From Candidatus Yanofskybacteria bacterium CG10_big_fil_rev_8_21_14_0_10_46_23 (GTDB lineage: Bacteria; Patescibacteriota; Minisyncoccia; 2-02-FULL-40-12; IGHO2-12-FULL-4): a DNA stretch of 38,060 nucleotides. Both the position numbers and the translations under genes were made by a program. Below the pieces are notes generated by a model. That model made no database searches. It worked only from the letters and a program-made list of their open reading frames with translations, and was not told the origin of the DNA. Below, piece by piece: positions 29,231-37,192 of this stretch. The DNA lies in NCBI GenBank assembly GCA_002771135.1, contig PCXO01000005.1, positions 1 to 38,060 of the forward strand, read 5' to 3'. Every line of letters starts with the position of its first letter. The stretch's first letter is position 1.

Positions 29231-30358
29231 ATGAAAAATAAGACCCTCCACTCGGCGACACTCCTTATTGGGACTACGGTTGGTATTGGGATGTTTGGAG
29301 TGCCCTTCGCTTTTTTGAAGGCTGGTTTTTTTTGGGGAATCTTTTTCTTGGGCCTGATAACGGCGATCACCTTGGTAATCAATTTGGCTTTAGGCGAGGT
29401 GGCCCTTCGAACTCGAGAGAATCACCAAATCGCGGGCTATGCCCATTTTTATTTAGGCACAGCTTGGAAAAAATTAGTTTTATTTTCTTTTACTTTGACC
29501 GTCTATTCGGCTCTTTTGGTCTACACTGTAATTAGCGGGGAGTTTTTGGCTAACATTTTGGCGGTTACCCCGATAGGATTTTCTCCTTTCACGCTTAGTG
29601 TCGTTTTTTTTATGGTGCTTTCGACTCTTGTTTATTTGGGATTGAACCAAATTTCCTGGCTGGAGCTGGTAATGACCATTTTCCTGATTGTTGCGGTGGG
29701 GGTTATTTTCATTGGGGGTGTTGGTAGTGTTAGTTTTGATAAATTTTCTTTTGCCGAACCGAGTTTTTGGTTCTTGCCTTACGGGGTTTTACTTTTTGCC
29801 TTACGGGGTTTTCCGGCAATTCCCCTACAGCGTGAATTTCTTCGCGGTAAGGAAAAATATCTCAAAAAATCAATAATTTGGGGAACCCTAATTCCAAGTC
29901 TGATATTCTTTATTTTTGCTTTTGTCGTGGTTGGAATCTCCGGAGAGTTAACGACCCCGGAAGCAATTTCCGGACTAGCCCCGTTCATCGGCTTTCCGAT
30001 TATTTTTATCGTTTCTCTTTTTGGGTTATTGGCGATTTCCACCTCCTACCTGGGCTTGGGTCTGGCCCTGCAGTCCATGTTTCAATATGATTTTTCAATT
30101 TCTAAACGACTGTCTTGGGCGTTGACTATTTTTATCCCCTTTCTTTTATTTCTGGCGGGGATTAGAAATTTAATTAATATAATGAGCCTCGCCGGGTCGG
30201 TGGCCATCGGGCTAGAGTCAATTATCTTTATTTTCCTCTACCAAAAAATTAAAAAGAAGGGGGATCGGATCCCGGAGTATTCAATGCGATTGCCACAGTG
30301 GTCCTGGTATGCCCTGATTCTTTTATTTGGGGCGGGGATTGTTTACGCGCTATTATGA
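29231..30358 (+). CDS. Amino-acid permease of the aromatic/neutral (HAAAP/AAAP) type
   Basis: The 375-residue protein has about 11 TM helices. TLLIGTTVGIGMFGVPFAF at the start is the glycine-rich TM1 of the APC-fold amino-acid transporters, and the ITLVINLALGEVALRT that follows fits the tryptophan/tyrosine permease subgroup (HAAAP). The cation and substrate specificity cannot be read. It starts 6 nt after lon with a GAAAGGA site inside the lon 3' end and overlaps the next gene by 4 nt (ATGA), so the four genes from lon on may be one operon under CIRCE control. Confidence 0.88.
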   Translation: MKNKTLHSATLLIGTTVGIGMFGVPFAFLKAGFFWGIFFLGLITAITLVINLALGEVALRTRENHQIAGYAHFYLGTAWKKLVLFSFTLTVYSALLVYTVISGEFLANILAVTPIGFSPFTLSVVFFMVLSTLVYLGLNQISWLELVMTIFLIVAVGVIFIGGVGSVSFDKFSFAEPSFWFLPYGVLLFALRGFPAIPLQREFLRGKEKYLKKSIIWGTLIPSLIFFIFAFVVVGISGELTTPEAISGLAPFIGFPIIFIVSLFGLLAISTSYLGLGLALQSMFQYDFSISKRLSWALTIFIPFLLFLAGIRNLINIMSLAGSVAIGLESIIFIFLYQKIKKKGDRIPEYSMRLPQWSWYALILLFGAGIVYALL

Positions 30359-31695
30359 AAATCTCACTGGAAAAAATTGAGCGCTGGTTACTGATCATTT
30401 TTTTGTTGGCGTTTTCTTTTCAAATCAGATTTATATTCGACTATGACGCTAGCTTTATCGAGTGGACGGGACGTTTTATCTATTTGTCGGATTTAATTAT
30501 CGGGGCCCTCTTTATCTCTAAATTTTATAGGTGGTGGAGGTTAAAATCGGAGAGAAAATTAAGTTTTCGACCCAGCGACTATCCGCTTATCGGTTTCCTT
30601 ATTTTTGCTCTTCTCTCGACCACGCAGGCGATTGAGGGCGCCATTGGTTTATTCCGTTGGCTTAAACTTGTCGAATTTGTCGGTTTGTTCTGGTACCTTC
30701 GATCAGAAGTCAGAAAGATTATCAGTCTGGAGCTGGTCTTCAAATGTTTGCTTTGGGGCGGGGTTATCCAAGGAGCTATCGGAATTTTGGAGTATATTCG
30801 GCAGGCCGATTTGGGGTTGCGATTTTTGGGAGAGACTATTTTGAAGCCAAGCATGGCCGGGGTAGCGACTTTCTTGGTTCAGGGCAACTTGATTTTAAGA
30901 AGCTATGGAGCCACTCCCCATCCGAATATTTTGGCCGGAGTTTTAGTTCTGGCTATATTTGGTTTTTATTTTAACTATCTGTTCCGGAGAGGTTTTGGAC
31001 CAAACTTAAAAAGTCTCTGGCCCTACTTGATTCTAGTCGTTGCCCTATTTCTAACTTTTTCTCGGGTCATTGAACTTTCTTGGATTTTGGCCGGGGTTCT
31101 CTTCCCGATTATTTTATACCGATTCAAGAAATTTTGGCTGAGTTCATTTCGATTGATTCCTCGCTTGGTAACGATATTTTCTGTTACCTTGATCGCCCTC
31201 CTTGTCCTTTTAGTCATTTTTTTCCCGGAAATCCAGAGTCGCGCCACATTCTCTGGGGGCACGGATCAAGCCTTGAATCTTAGATTATTTTACAACCAAG
31301 AGGGAATCTCATCTATTTATCTTCGGCCGTTATTCGGAGTGGGGATCGGAAATTTTTCACTGTCGCTGTTGAAAAATCAACCCGACCTTTTGGCTTGGCA
31401 GTATCAACCGATCCATAACATTTTCATTCTAATCGGGACGGAGATCGGTTTAATCGGGCTTGGTTTTTTTATAACTTTTTTAATCTTGCTTTTTCGAGAA
31501 TTTTGGCGCGCCACAAGGCTTGCCGATCCGAGAGACCCGTTTCTTCTTATCTTGGGGGGGCTGGTTGTCTTCTGGGGCCTGTTTGATCACTTCCCTGTGA
31601 CGATTCAACAGGGTATGATAATCTTCTGGTTAGTCTTGGCCCTCATGGCTTCAAGTAAAAGCGAACCAAGACTTATTGATATAAAAAATGGATAG
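30355..31695 (+). CDS. O-antigen ligase/polymerase-like membrane protein (Wzy_C family)
   Basis: The 446-residue polytopic protein (about 10-12 TM helices) has the hallmarks of the Wzy/WaaL superfamily: a GATPHPNILAGVLVL segment in the middle and, after a large outside loop with RLFYNQEGISSIYLRPLFGVGIGNF, the QPIHNIFILIGTEIGLIGLGFF block typical of PF04932. Such enzymes join or polymerise glycans from undecaprenyl carriers outside the membrane. I start at ATG 30355, which overlaps the permease stop, instead of the track ATG at 30298. It may build the surface polysaccharide or glycosylate surface proteins. Confidence 0.86.
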   Translation: MKISLEKIERWLLIIFLLAFSFQIRFIFDYDASFIEWTGRFIYLSDLIIGALFISKFYRWWRLKSERKLSFRPSDYPLIGFLIFALLSTTQAIEGAIGLFRWLKLVEFVGLFWYLRSEVRKIISLELVFKCLLWGGVIQGAIGILEYIRQADLGLRFLGETILKPSMAGVATFLVQGNLILRSYGATPHPNILAGVLVLAIFGFYFNYLFRRGFGPNLKSLWPYLILVVALFLTFSRVIELSWILAGVLFPIILYRFKKFWLSSFRLIPRLVTIFSVTLIALLVLLVIFFPEIQSRATFSGGTDQALNLRLFYNQEGISSIYLRPLFGVGIGNFSLSLLKNQPDLLAWQYQPIHNIFILIGTEIGLIGLGFFITFLILLFREFWRATRLADPRDPFLLILGGLVVFWGLFDHFPVTIQQGMIIFWLVLALMASSKSEPRLIDIKNG

Positions 31696-32368
31696 CATCA
31701 TTGAGTTTGTTCGGGATCATTTCCCCTTTTTGATCAATCAAATTTATCCGGTTTTGTTTTTTGGAAGTTTGTTTGAGGGGATGAACACTCATATCTTGGG
31801 CGGTTTTTTGGCTTCCTTCGGGAAGGTCCGATTAAGCTTCATTCTCCCTATTTTTATTTTGGGTCACACCTTGAATGGTTTTATGTGGTATTCAGTCGGA
31901 CGGCTGGGGGGAGCGAAAGCGCTTGATCGTTGGGGTTATAAGCACAAAGTTAGTCGAGATATGATCAGTAAAATTTCCAACTTTTTTGAGCGGCACTCGG
32001 GGAAGGCAATCGTTTTATCAAAATTTACTTTCAGTTTGGAGATCGCCACGCTAGTTTTCGCGGGCTCTATCCGATATAATTTAAATAAATTTGTTCGCTA
32101 CAATTTTATCGGGTCGGTGGGCTGGGTCGCGATCACAGTTTTCATCGGTTACTTCTTCGGGCAAAGTTACCAGTGGTTTTTCACGGTAGTAAAAAGCGCC
32201 GGCTTATTTATTCTTTTCTTTGGCTTATCGGTCGCGCTCATTTACATTCTGGGCTATAAATTTAAGGGGTTTTACGAGCGTTATGTCGATCGAGATCAGC
32301 GGGTACACCTTTGGAGTCAAAAGATTCAACATCAAATAGAACGGTTGTTCGGGAATGGGGATAAATAA
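31688..32368 (+). CDS. DedA-family (VTT/SNARE-associated) membrane protein
   Basis: The 226-residue protein has the DedA pattern: a hydrophobic N-terminus with FFGSLFEGMNTHILGGFLA, the GHTLNGFMWYSVGRLGGAKAL block, FFERHSGKAIVLSKFTFSLEIA and NFIGSVGWVAITVFIGYFFG. DedA proteins are implicated in flipping undecaprenyl phosphate or other lipids and in membrane homeostasis. Their usual FxGxxxPxPGE motif is replaced here by FEGMNTHILGG, which keeps one acidic residue. It overlaps the preceding glycan gene by 8 nt, which fits recycling of the lipid carrier used by that enzyme. Confidence 0.85.
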   Translation: MDSIIEFVRDHFPFLINQIYPVLFFGSLFEGMNTHILGGFLASFGKVRLSFILPIFILGHTLNGFMWYSVGRLGGAKALDRWGYKHKVSRDMISKISNFFERHSGKAIVLSKFTFSLEIATLVFAGSIRYNLNKFVRYNFIGSVGWVAITVFIGYFFGQSYQWFFTVVKSAGLFILFFGLSVALIYILGYKFKGFYERYVDRDQRVHLWSQKIQHQIERLFGNGDK

Positions 32369-32375
32369 CTTTTTC

Positions 32376-32403
32376 TTGACCCGGGGGCGTGCTAAAATAA
32401 GGT
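32376..32403 (+). promoter_or_regulatory. Promoter of the subtilisin gene, leaderless arrangement
   Basis: TTGACC (32376-32381), 16 nt, TAAGGT (32398-32403), 6 nt before the ATG. A TAAAAT at 32393 is an alternative -10. Confidence 0.45.
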
Positions 32404-32409
32404 AAATCT

Positions 32410-33570
32410 ATGAAATTCAAAAAGTCTTTGTTGTTGCCGATGCTTGTCTTTCTGTTGATTCTTCCGACCTCGGGTTTTTCGGCCGAAAAAGATTCTAGCG
32501 CGGGGCGTTATATTGTTTATTCTGATAGTCTATTTTGGCGAAATACCTTGGGTAAGCGCCATGATTTTAAATCTTATTTTTCGACAGGTCTTTCTGAGTT
32601 TCAAGTTCGGTTGGTTAAGCTTTTCGGCCTGAAAATAGAACCGGTCGGGACGCTCTTTGTGCTCGAAGAGGATGCGGTCGCGGAGGAAGAGGCGACTGCC
32701 CCGAATTACCCGCAGGCGCGGGTTCCTTGGGGGGTCAGTTTATTGGGGAATGGTCTCGAGGCCGTTCCTTTTGGCGGTGATAAGATTCGGGTCGCGATTT
32801 TGGACACTGGCGTTGATACCGATCACCCGGATTTAGAATCGAGGGTCGCTCTCTGTAAAGACTTCTCTAACCCAAGCGTTGCTTTTGAAGACGGAGCCTG
32901 TGAAGATTTTAACGGTCATGGGACTCATGTCGCGGGCATAATTGGGGCTAACGGCGGTTCCCAAAAAGTCGGTATCTACGGGGTCGCCCCTCAGGCCGAA
33001 TTATTGGTTTATAAGACCTGTGATTCGACCGGGAAGTGTTTCGCTGATGATATTGCGGCGGCGATTGCCGATGCGCTCAAAGAGAGGGCCCAAATTATCA
33101 ATTTAAGTTTTGGGTCCGATGCGGACCTTGCAATTTTGAAAAATGCTATCAAGGCTACTTCTAGCAAGGATGCCATTGTGGTTTCGGGTTTGGGGAATGA
33201 TGGTCCCTACCCCGAGAGTATCGACTACCCGGCCGCTTATAGCCAAGTTTTAGGGGCCAGCGCTTTCAATATTGATCAAGAAGTTCCTGATTGGAGTTCT
33301 CGCTCAAGCGTCGCGGATTTCTTCGTCCTCCCCGGGGTTGATGTCCAATCGACTTGGATTGAAGGCAAATATAATATTGTTTCGGGAACCTCGGTGGCCG
33401 CGGCGCATCTCTCGGGTTTATTGGCCCGATACTGGCAAATTGAGTCAGACACACCGGCTAAGGCGACTCTCGATTTTGTAAAGAATTTAGTCACTAGCTC
33501 GGTCTCAAAAGAGGAGCGAGATTACTTTGGTCGCGGTTTTCCGCACGACCCTGTTAGTACGGAAGAATAA
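32410..33570 (+). CDS. Secreted S8-family serine protease (subtilisin-like)
   Basis: The 386-residue protein has a signal peptide (about 1-23, ending GFSA), an inhibitor-I9-like propeptide (about 30-100, IVYSDSLFWRN and VGTLFVLEEDAV), and a subtilase catalytic domain with all three motifs: VAILDTGVDTDHPDL (Asp, about 128-142), NGHGTHVAGIIGA (His, about 170-182) and SGTSVAAAHLSGLLA (Ser, about 327-341). The oxyanion Asn is in VSGLGNDGP. Two Cys pairs (VALCKD with ACEDF, KTCDSTGKCF) may form disulphides. It should act outside the cell in surface-protein processing or nutrient release. Confidence 0.95.
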   Translation: MKFKKSLLLPMLVFLLILPTSGFSAEKDSSAGRYIVYSDSLFWRNTLGKRHDFKSYFSTGLSEFQVRLVKLFGLKIEPVGTLFVLEEDAVAEEEATAPNYPQARVPWGVSLLGNGLEAVPFGGDKIRVAILDTGVDTDHPDLESRVALCKDFSNPSVAFEDGACEDFNGHGTHVAGIIGANGGSQKVGIYGVAPQAELLVYKTCDSTGKCFADDIAAAIADALKERAQIINLSFGSDADLAILKNAIKATSSKDAIVVSGLGNDGPYPESIDYPAAYSQVLGASAFNIDQEVPDWSSRSSVADFFVLPGVDVQSTWIEGKYNIVSGTSVAAAHLSGLLARYWQIESDTPAKATLDFVKNLVTSSVSKEERDYFGRGFPHDPVSTEE

Positions 33571-33582
33571 TCTTTTAAATTC

Positions 33583-34188
33583 ATGATAAATCGGGTTATC
33601 CGAAATTTAATTTGGTCTGATATTGCTCTTTGGTTTGCGATCGGCCTCTTAGCCCCAATCTTTGCAATTTTTGTAACGGAGAATATCTCGGGTGGCAGTC
33701 TTAGAACAGTTGGTTTGGCCGCAAGTTTTTATTGGATTGCTCGCTCGATCATAACTTTGCCGATTGGACGTTGGATGGATCGAGTCGGTGAGTTGGGCGA
33801 ATTTAAGGTAATGCTCCTAGGTTCCTATCTGATACCGCTGACTCAGTTTTGTTATATCTTCGTCTCTCAGCCTTGGCATATTTATCTTCTGGGCTTTATT
33901 CATGGCGCTTCGGCGGCAATGGCGGTTCCGGGCTGGCGAATTCTCTTCACGAACCATCTCGATCGAGGTTCAACAGGTTATGAGTGGTCCGTCGAGGATG
34001 TTGGGGTGGGGATCGCTATCGCCATTAGCTCTTACGTCGGAGCCTTTGTCGTGGAAAAATTTGGCTTTGATATCCTCTTTATTATTTTAGGAGTTGTCGG
34101 AGTCTTGGGAGTTTCGATTTTCATTTTGCCACTTAGAAAGCACCGCCATATAATTAGCAAAATGCGAACGAGGCATCTTCAGGAGTAA
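33583..34188 (+). CDS. MFS-like membrane protein, half-size (about 6 TM)
   Basis: The 201-residue protein resembles one half of a major facilitator: LPIGRWMDRVGELGEFK is the loop 2-3 signature (GxxxDRxG(R/K)), followed by about four more helices including GFIHGASAAMAVPGWRILF. The usual MFS has 12 helices in two halves; here the ORF ends after six with a basic tail and then murG begins 6 nt later. There is no second half in the window, so it may work as a dimer or be a truncated relic. The open frame and clean junctions argue against decay. Substrate is unknown. Confidence 0.75.
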   Translation: MINRVIRNLIWSDIALWFAIGLLAPIFAIFVTENISGGSLRTVGLAASFYWIARSIITLPIGRWMDRVGELGEFKVMLLGSYLIPLTQFCYIFVSQPWHIYLLGFIHGASAAMAVPGWRILFTNHLDRGSTGYEWSVEDVGVGIAIAISSYVGAFVVEKFGFDILFIILGVVGVLGVSIFILPLRKHRHIISKMRTRHLQE

Positions 34189-34194
34189 CTCGCA

Positions 34195-35325
34195 ATGAAT
34201 TATCGAATACTTTTACTTGGGGGTGGCACGGGTGGACACGTTTTCCCTTTGATTGCGGTGGCTCAGTCACTGCGAATCCAAGCCGTTAATCAAGGGGTTG
34301 ATTTGGATCTTCGCGTTATGGGGGAAGGTCAATTCTTGAGTCACTCGGCCAATCAAAATGGTCTTAGATTTTATCCGGTCGCTAGCGCTAAGTGGCGTCG
34401 CTATTTTAGCCTTTTAAATTTTTTGGATATTTTAAAGATTCCTCTAATTACGGTTCAATCCCTCATTTATCTTTGGCTGATTATGCCCGACGTCATTTTT
34501 TCAAAAGGCGGTCACGCCGCTCTGATTCCGGCTCTGGTGGCAAAGATATTGATGATCCCAATTGTTACGCACGAGTCCGATGCGGTCCCCGGTTTGGCGA
34601 ATAAAATTATTGGTCGTTTTTCTGAAAAAGTTTTCATCTCGTTTGATTCGGCGGGCCCGTATTTCAAGGCCGATAAGACTAGATTGGTCGGCGCGCCTAT
34701 TCGCCGAGAATTTTTAGAAACGAATCTGACCCCGCAAGAAGCCAAGCAAAAATTTAAACTGGGCCTAAATTTACCGGTAGTTTTTGTTATGGGCGGGAGT
34801 CAGGGAGCGCAAAGAATCAATTCGACTATTTTAAAAATAATTGTTCCTTTAACCCAGAAATTTTCGGTTATTCATCAGGTGGGCGGATCAAATAAAGAAG
34901 AAGTTTCGGGTCGTCTCGAAGCCCTTAAAAATGAGGTGACGCAGGAGCAGGCTAAGGCAATATCGGAAAATTATCGCCTTGTAGGATTTTTAGACCCGCA
35001 AGCGATGGCGGAAGCTTATCAAGCAAGTGATATAGTTATCACCCGGGCCGGTGCGGGATCACTTTTTGAGATCGCTAATTTGGGCCGGCCCATGATTGTT
35101 GTCCCCCTGCCAAACTCCGCCGGAGATCATCAGCGAGCCAATGCCCGGGCGATCAGTCGATTTGGAGCGATAGTTTTGGAAGAATCTAACTTCACCCCCC
35201 ACGTTTTACTTGATCAACTCGAAGGTGCCCTTGAAAATTCAGAAATAATCTCGGCGAAGATAAAAAGATTCGCGAACCCAAAGGCGGGCGAGATTATTGC
35301 CCGATATCTGCTTTCGGCGGTGTAG
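34195..35325 (+). CDS. murG: UDP-GlcNAc:lipid I N-acetylglucosaminyltransferase MurG
   Basis: MurG makes lipid II on the inner membrane face. The 376-residue GT-B protein has GGGTGGHVFP (about 9-18), the THESDAVPGLANK block (about 124-136), FVMGGSQGAQRIN (about 197-209) and the donor-binding TRAGAGSLFEIANLGRPMI followed by DHQRANA near 310. All are standard MurG features and the length is normal. AGGAG lies 9 nt before the ATG inside the end of the MFS-like gene, a Shine-Dalgarno site typical of internal operon genes here. It is separated from mraY and ftsW by 18 kb. Confidence 0.96.
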   Translation: MNYRILLLGGGTGGHVFPLIAVAQSLRIQAVNQGVDLDLRVMGEGQFLSHSANQNGLRFYPVASAKWRRYFSLLNFLDILKIPLITVQSLIYLWLIMPDVIFSKGGHAALIPALVAKILMIPIVTHESDAVPGLANKIIGRFSEKVFISFDSAGPYFKADKTRLVGAPIRREFLETNLTPQEAKQKFKLGLNLPVVFVMGGSQGAQRINSTILKIIVPLTQKFSVIHQVGGSNKEEVSGRLEALKNEVTQEQAKAISENYRLVGFLDPQAMAEAYQASDIVITRAGAGSLFEIANLGRPMIVVPLPNSAGDHQRANARAISRFGAIVLEESNFTPHVLLDQLEGALENSEIISAKIKRFANPKAGEIIARYLLSAV

Positions 35326-35334
35326 GCGAGCTTG

Positions 35335-35365
35335 TTGATAAATTCAGATAAAAGACTGTTATACT
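35335..35365 (+). promoter_or_regulatory. Promoter of the Met-rich membrane protein gene
   Basis: TATACT (35360-35365) with TGT upstream (extended -10); a TTGATA at 19 nt spacing is a weak -35. The leader of about 55 nt is similar in length to that of the other Met-rich gene at 3605. Confidence 0.5.
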
Positions 35366-35427
35366 ATTAGAGAAGTAGAAGCGTAAATACTCGGCAGGAA
35401 CAAATTGTTATTGCTGGGTTTAAAAAT

Positions 35428-35703
35428 ATGTCAGCAACGCAAATTATTATTTTAGTTGTTATTGTTGTTCTTGTTATTCTCTGGGTCTCCATGCGTCGCC
35501 GAGGCGGGCGGGGTCAGGGCGATATGCCTGATTCACCAATGACGGATGATTCATCTTCGAGCATGAAATCCGATATGGGGGCGGATAACATGAACAAGAG
35601 TGAGAACATGATGAATGAAAATCCATCGATGCGCTCGTCAATGTCCGATGAAAATAGCAACATGGACAGCTCCGCGGATAAGAACGACAACTCGATGAAC
35701 TAG
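35428..35703 (+). CDS. Small TM-anchored Met/Ser/Asp-rich protein
   Basis: The 91-residue protein has one N-terminal TM helix (about 5-21, QIIILVVIVVLVILWVS), a basic RRRGGRG stop-transfer patch and a disordered tail made mostly of Met, Ser, Asp, Asn and Lys (DMPDSPM, SENMMNENPSM, DENSNMDSS). It recalls the soluble Met-rich protein at 3605-3832 in composition, and both have their own promoter, a 55-nt leader ending in TTAAAAAT before the ATG, and a terminator. No Cys or His is present. Function unknown; a surface or metal-related role is speculative. Confidence 0.7.
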   Translation: MSATQIIILVVIVVLVILWVSMRRRGGRGQGDMPDSPMTDDSSSSMKSDMGADNMNKSENMMNENPSMRSSMSDENSNMDSSADKNDNSMN

Positions 35704-35708
35704 CCTTG

Positions 35709-35756
35709 AGAGCCACCGGCTGACGTCAAAAGACGTTGAAGCGAGGTGGCTTTTAA
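35709..35756 (+). terminator. Intrinsic terminator after the Met-rich membrane gene
   Basis: AGCCACC (35711-35717) pairs with GGTGGCT (35745-35751), with an inner ACGTC-AAAA-GACGT hairpin, followed by TTTAAG. Confidence 0.75.
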
Positions 35757-35777
35757 GTTACTATAAATCTATCAATT

Positions 35778-36629
35778 ATGTGGGCGACTTTTGGCTTCGA
35801 GGCTATAAAGAGAGATTTAGGGAATCAGTTTAAGCGGGATGATTTAAATCAGGCTTATTTTTTCCATGGCCAAGAAATGATTGGTAAAAAAACTCTGGGC
35901 TTTGAGTTAATCAGGAAAGTCAATAAGATTGAAGATATTCTCCAGCACCCCGATTTTTTCTTGATTAGTTCAGAGGAAAACGATTCAAACCTGATTCACA
36001 TTGACCAAGTTAGAAATTTAAGAAAATTTCTTGCGCTCAAACCCCATTCCAGTCAATATCGCTTTGTTTTGATTGACGAGGCCCACGAGATGACTTTGGA
36101 ATCCGGGAACGCTATCTTAAAAATTTTAGAGGAGCCCCCCAGTCCGGCAATCTTTATCGTCGTTTCTTCTCGCCCCGATTTAGTTTTAAAAACAATTGTT
36201 TCTCGTTGCCAGTCAGTGTACTTTCCCCCGCACTCGGAGAAAACCATGACCACTTATCTAAATTCCCTAGAGGCTCTCTCGGAGAGCCAAAAGAAATTTC
36301 TCTCTCAATTTTCAAATGGTCGAATCGGTTTAATCCAATCTCTTTATGAGAGAAACGACTTCGATAAAATTAAAAAAGCCGTCGCTGATTTAAGAGAGAT
36401 CATTTCAGCCCCAATTTACCGGAGGCTGGACTTGATTGATTTAATTTTGAAAGAGAAACGAGGCTATCAGCCGATGGAGGCGATTATTTATTGGCTTCTT
36501 TATCTGCGGACGTTTACAAATAGAAAAAAGAATAGCATAGTGAACAATATCTTGAAATTAAGCCAAGACTTAGACAACCCGGCCCTCAATCAACGGCTTC
36601 TTTTCGAAGAAGCTTTCATCAGTTTTTAA
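35778..36629 (+). CDS. holB: DNA polymerase III delta' subunit (clamp-loader AAA+ protein)
   Basis: Delta' is the stator of the sliding-clamp loader. The 283-residue protein opens with QAYFFHGQEMIGKKTLGFEL, the HAYLFxGxxGxGK region in which the Walker A Gly/Lys is only partly kept (GQEMIGKKT), as expected for a non-hydrolysing delta'. It continues with FVLIDEAHEMTLESGNAILKILEEPP (quoted in part; SRC-type partners follow) and IVSRCQSVYF, the SRC motif that supplies the Arg finger. No zinc-finger Cys quartet is present. It is the first gene of a run with frr and rseP. Confidence 0.87.
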   Translation: MWATFGFEAIKRDLGNQFKRDDLNQAYFFHGQEMIGKKTLGFELIRKVNKIEDILQHPDFFLISSEENDSNLIHIDQVRNLRKFLALKPHSSQYRFVLIDEAHEMTLESGNAILKILEEPPSPAIFIVVSSRPDLVLKTIVSRCQSVYFPPHSEKTMTTYLNSLEALSESQKKFLSQFSNGRIGLIQSLYERNDFDKIKKAVADLREIISAPIYRRLDLIDLILKEKRGYQPMEAIIYWLLYLRTFTNRKKNSIVNNILKLSQDLDNPALNQRLLFEEAFISF

Positions 36630-36633
36630 GTTT

Positions 36634-37191
36634 ATGTATCAAAGCCTGTTAAATGAGAATCGCCCTAATTTGGAAGCTCTAATGAGTCATTTTAGAGATG
36701 AAATTGCCAACATTCGAACGGGCCGAGCGACCCCGGCTATTGTCGAGGGAATTATGGTTTCGGCGTATGGCGCCAAGGCCATGCTGAAAGAGGTGGCCTC
36801 GATTGCTTCACCCGATTCGAGGAACTTGACCATCCAGCCTTGGGATAAATCTCTGATGGGTCCGATTCAAGAAGCTTTGGTTAGCTCTGATTTAGGAGTC
36901 AATCCGGTTGTTCAAGGGGAATTAATCCGACTGTCTTTCCCGCCCCTTACGGAAGAACGGCGGAAAGATTTTATAAAACTTTTAAAGCAAAAGTCGGAAG
37001 AGATTCGGATAAAAATAAGGAGAATAAGAGAAGACATTTGGCGGGATCTTCAGCAACTGGAAAAAGAAGGCCAAATTCGAGAGGATGATAAATTTCGGGC
37101 CAAAGATGAGCTTCAAAAGGTGATCGATGAATACATGGAAAAGTTAAAATTGATCGAATCAAAAAAAGAGACCGAGCTTCTCACAGTTTAA
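36634..37191 (+). CDS. frr: Ribosome recycling factor
   Basis: RRF splits the post-termination ribosome with EF-G. The 185-residue protein matches the family along its length: HFRDEIANIRTGRATPAIVEGI near the start (the usual LxxIRTGRA block), VASIASPDSRNLTIQPWD, IRLSFPPLTEERRKDFIKLL and, near the end, EDIWRDLQQLEKEG and KDELQKVIDEYMEKL. Length is standard. It starts 4 nt after the delta' gene and ends 1 nt before rseP. In other bacteria frr is near pyrH and tsf; here the neighbours differ. Confidence 0.97.
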   Translation: MYQSLLNENRPNLEALMSHFRDEIANIRTGRATPAIVEGIMVSAYGAKAMLKEVASIASPDSRNLTIQPWDKSLMGPIQEALVSSDLGVNPVVQGELIRLSFPPLTEERRKDFIKLLKQKSEEIRIKIRRIREDIWRDLQQLEKEGQIREDDKFRAKDELQKVIDEYMEKLKLIESKKETELLTV

Positions 37192-37192
37192 A

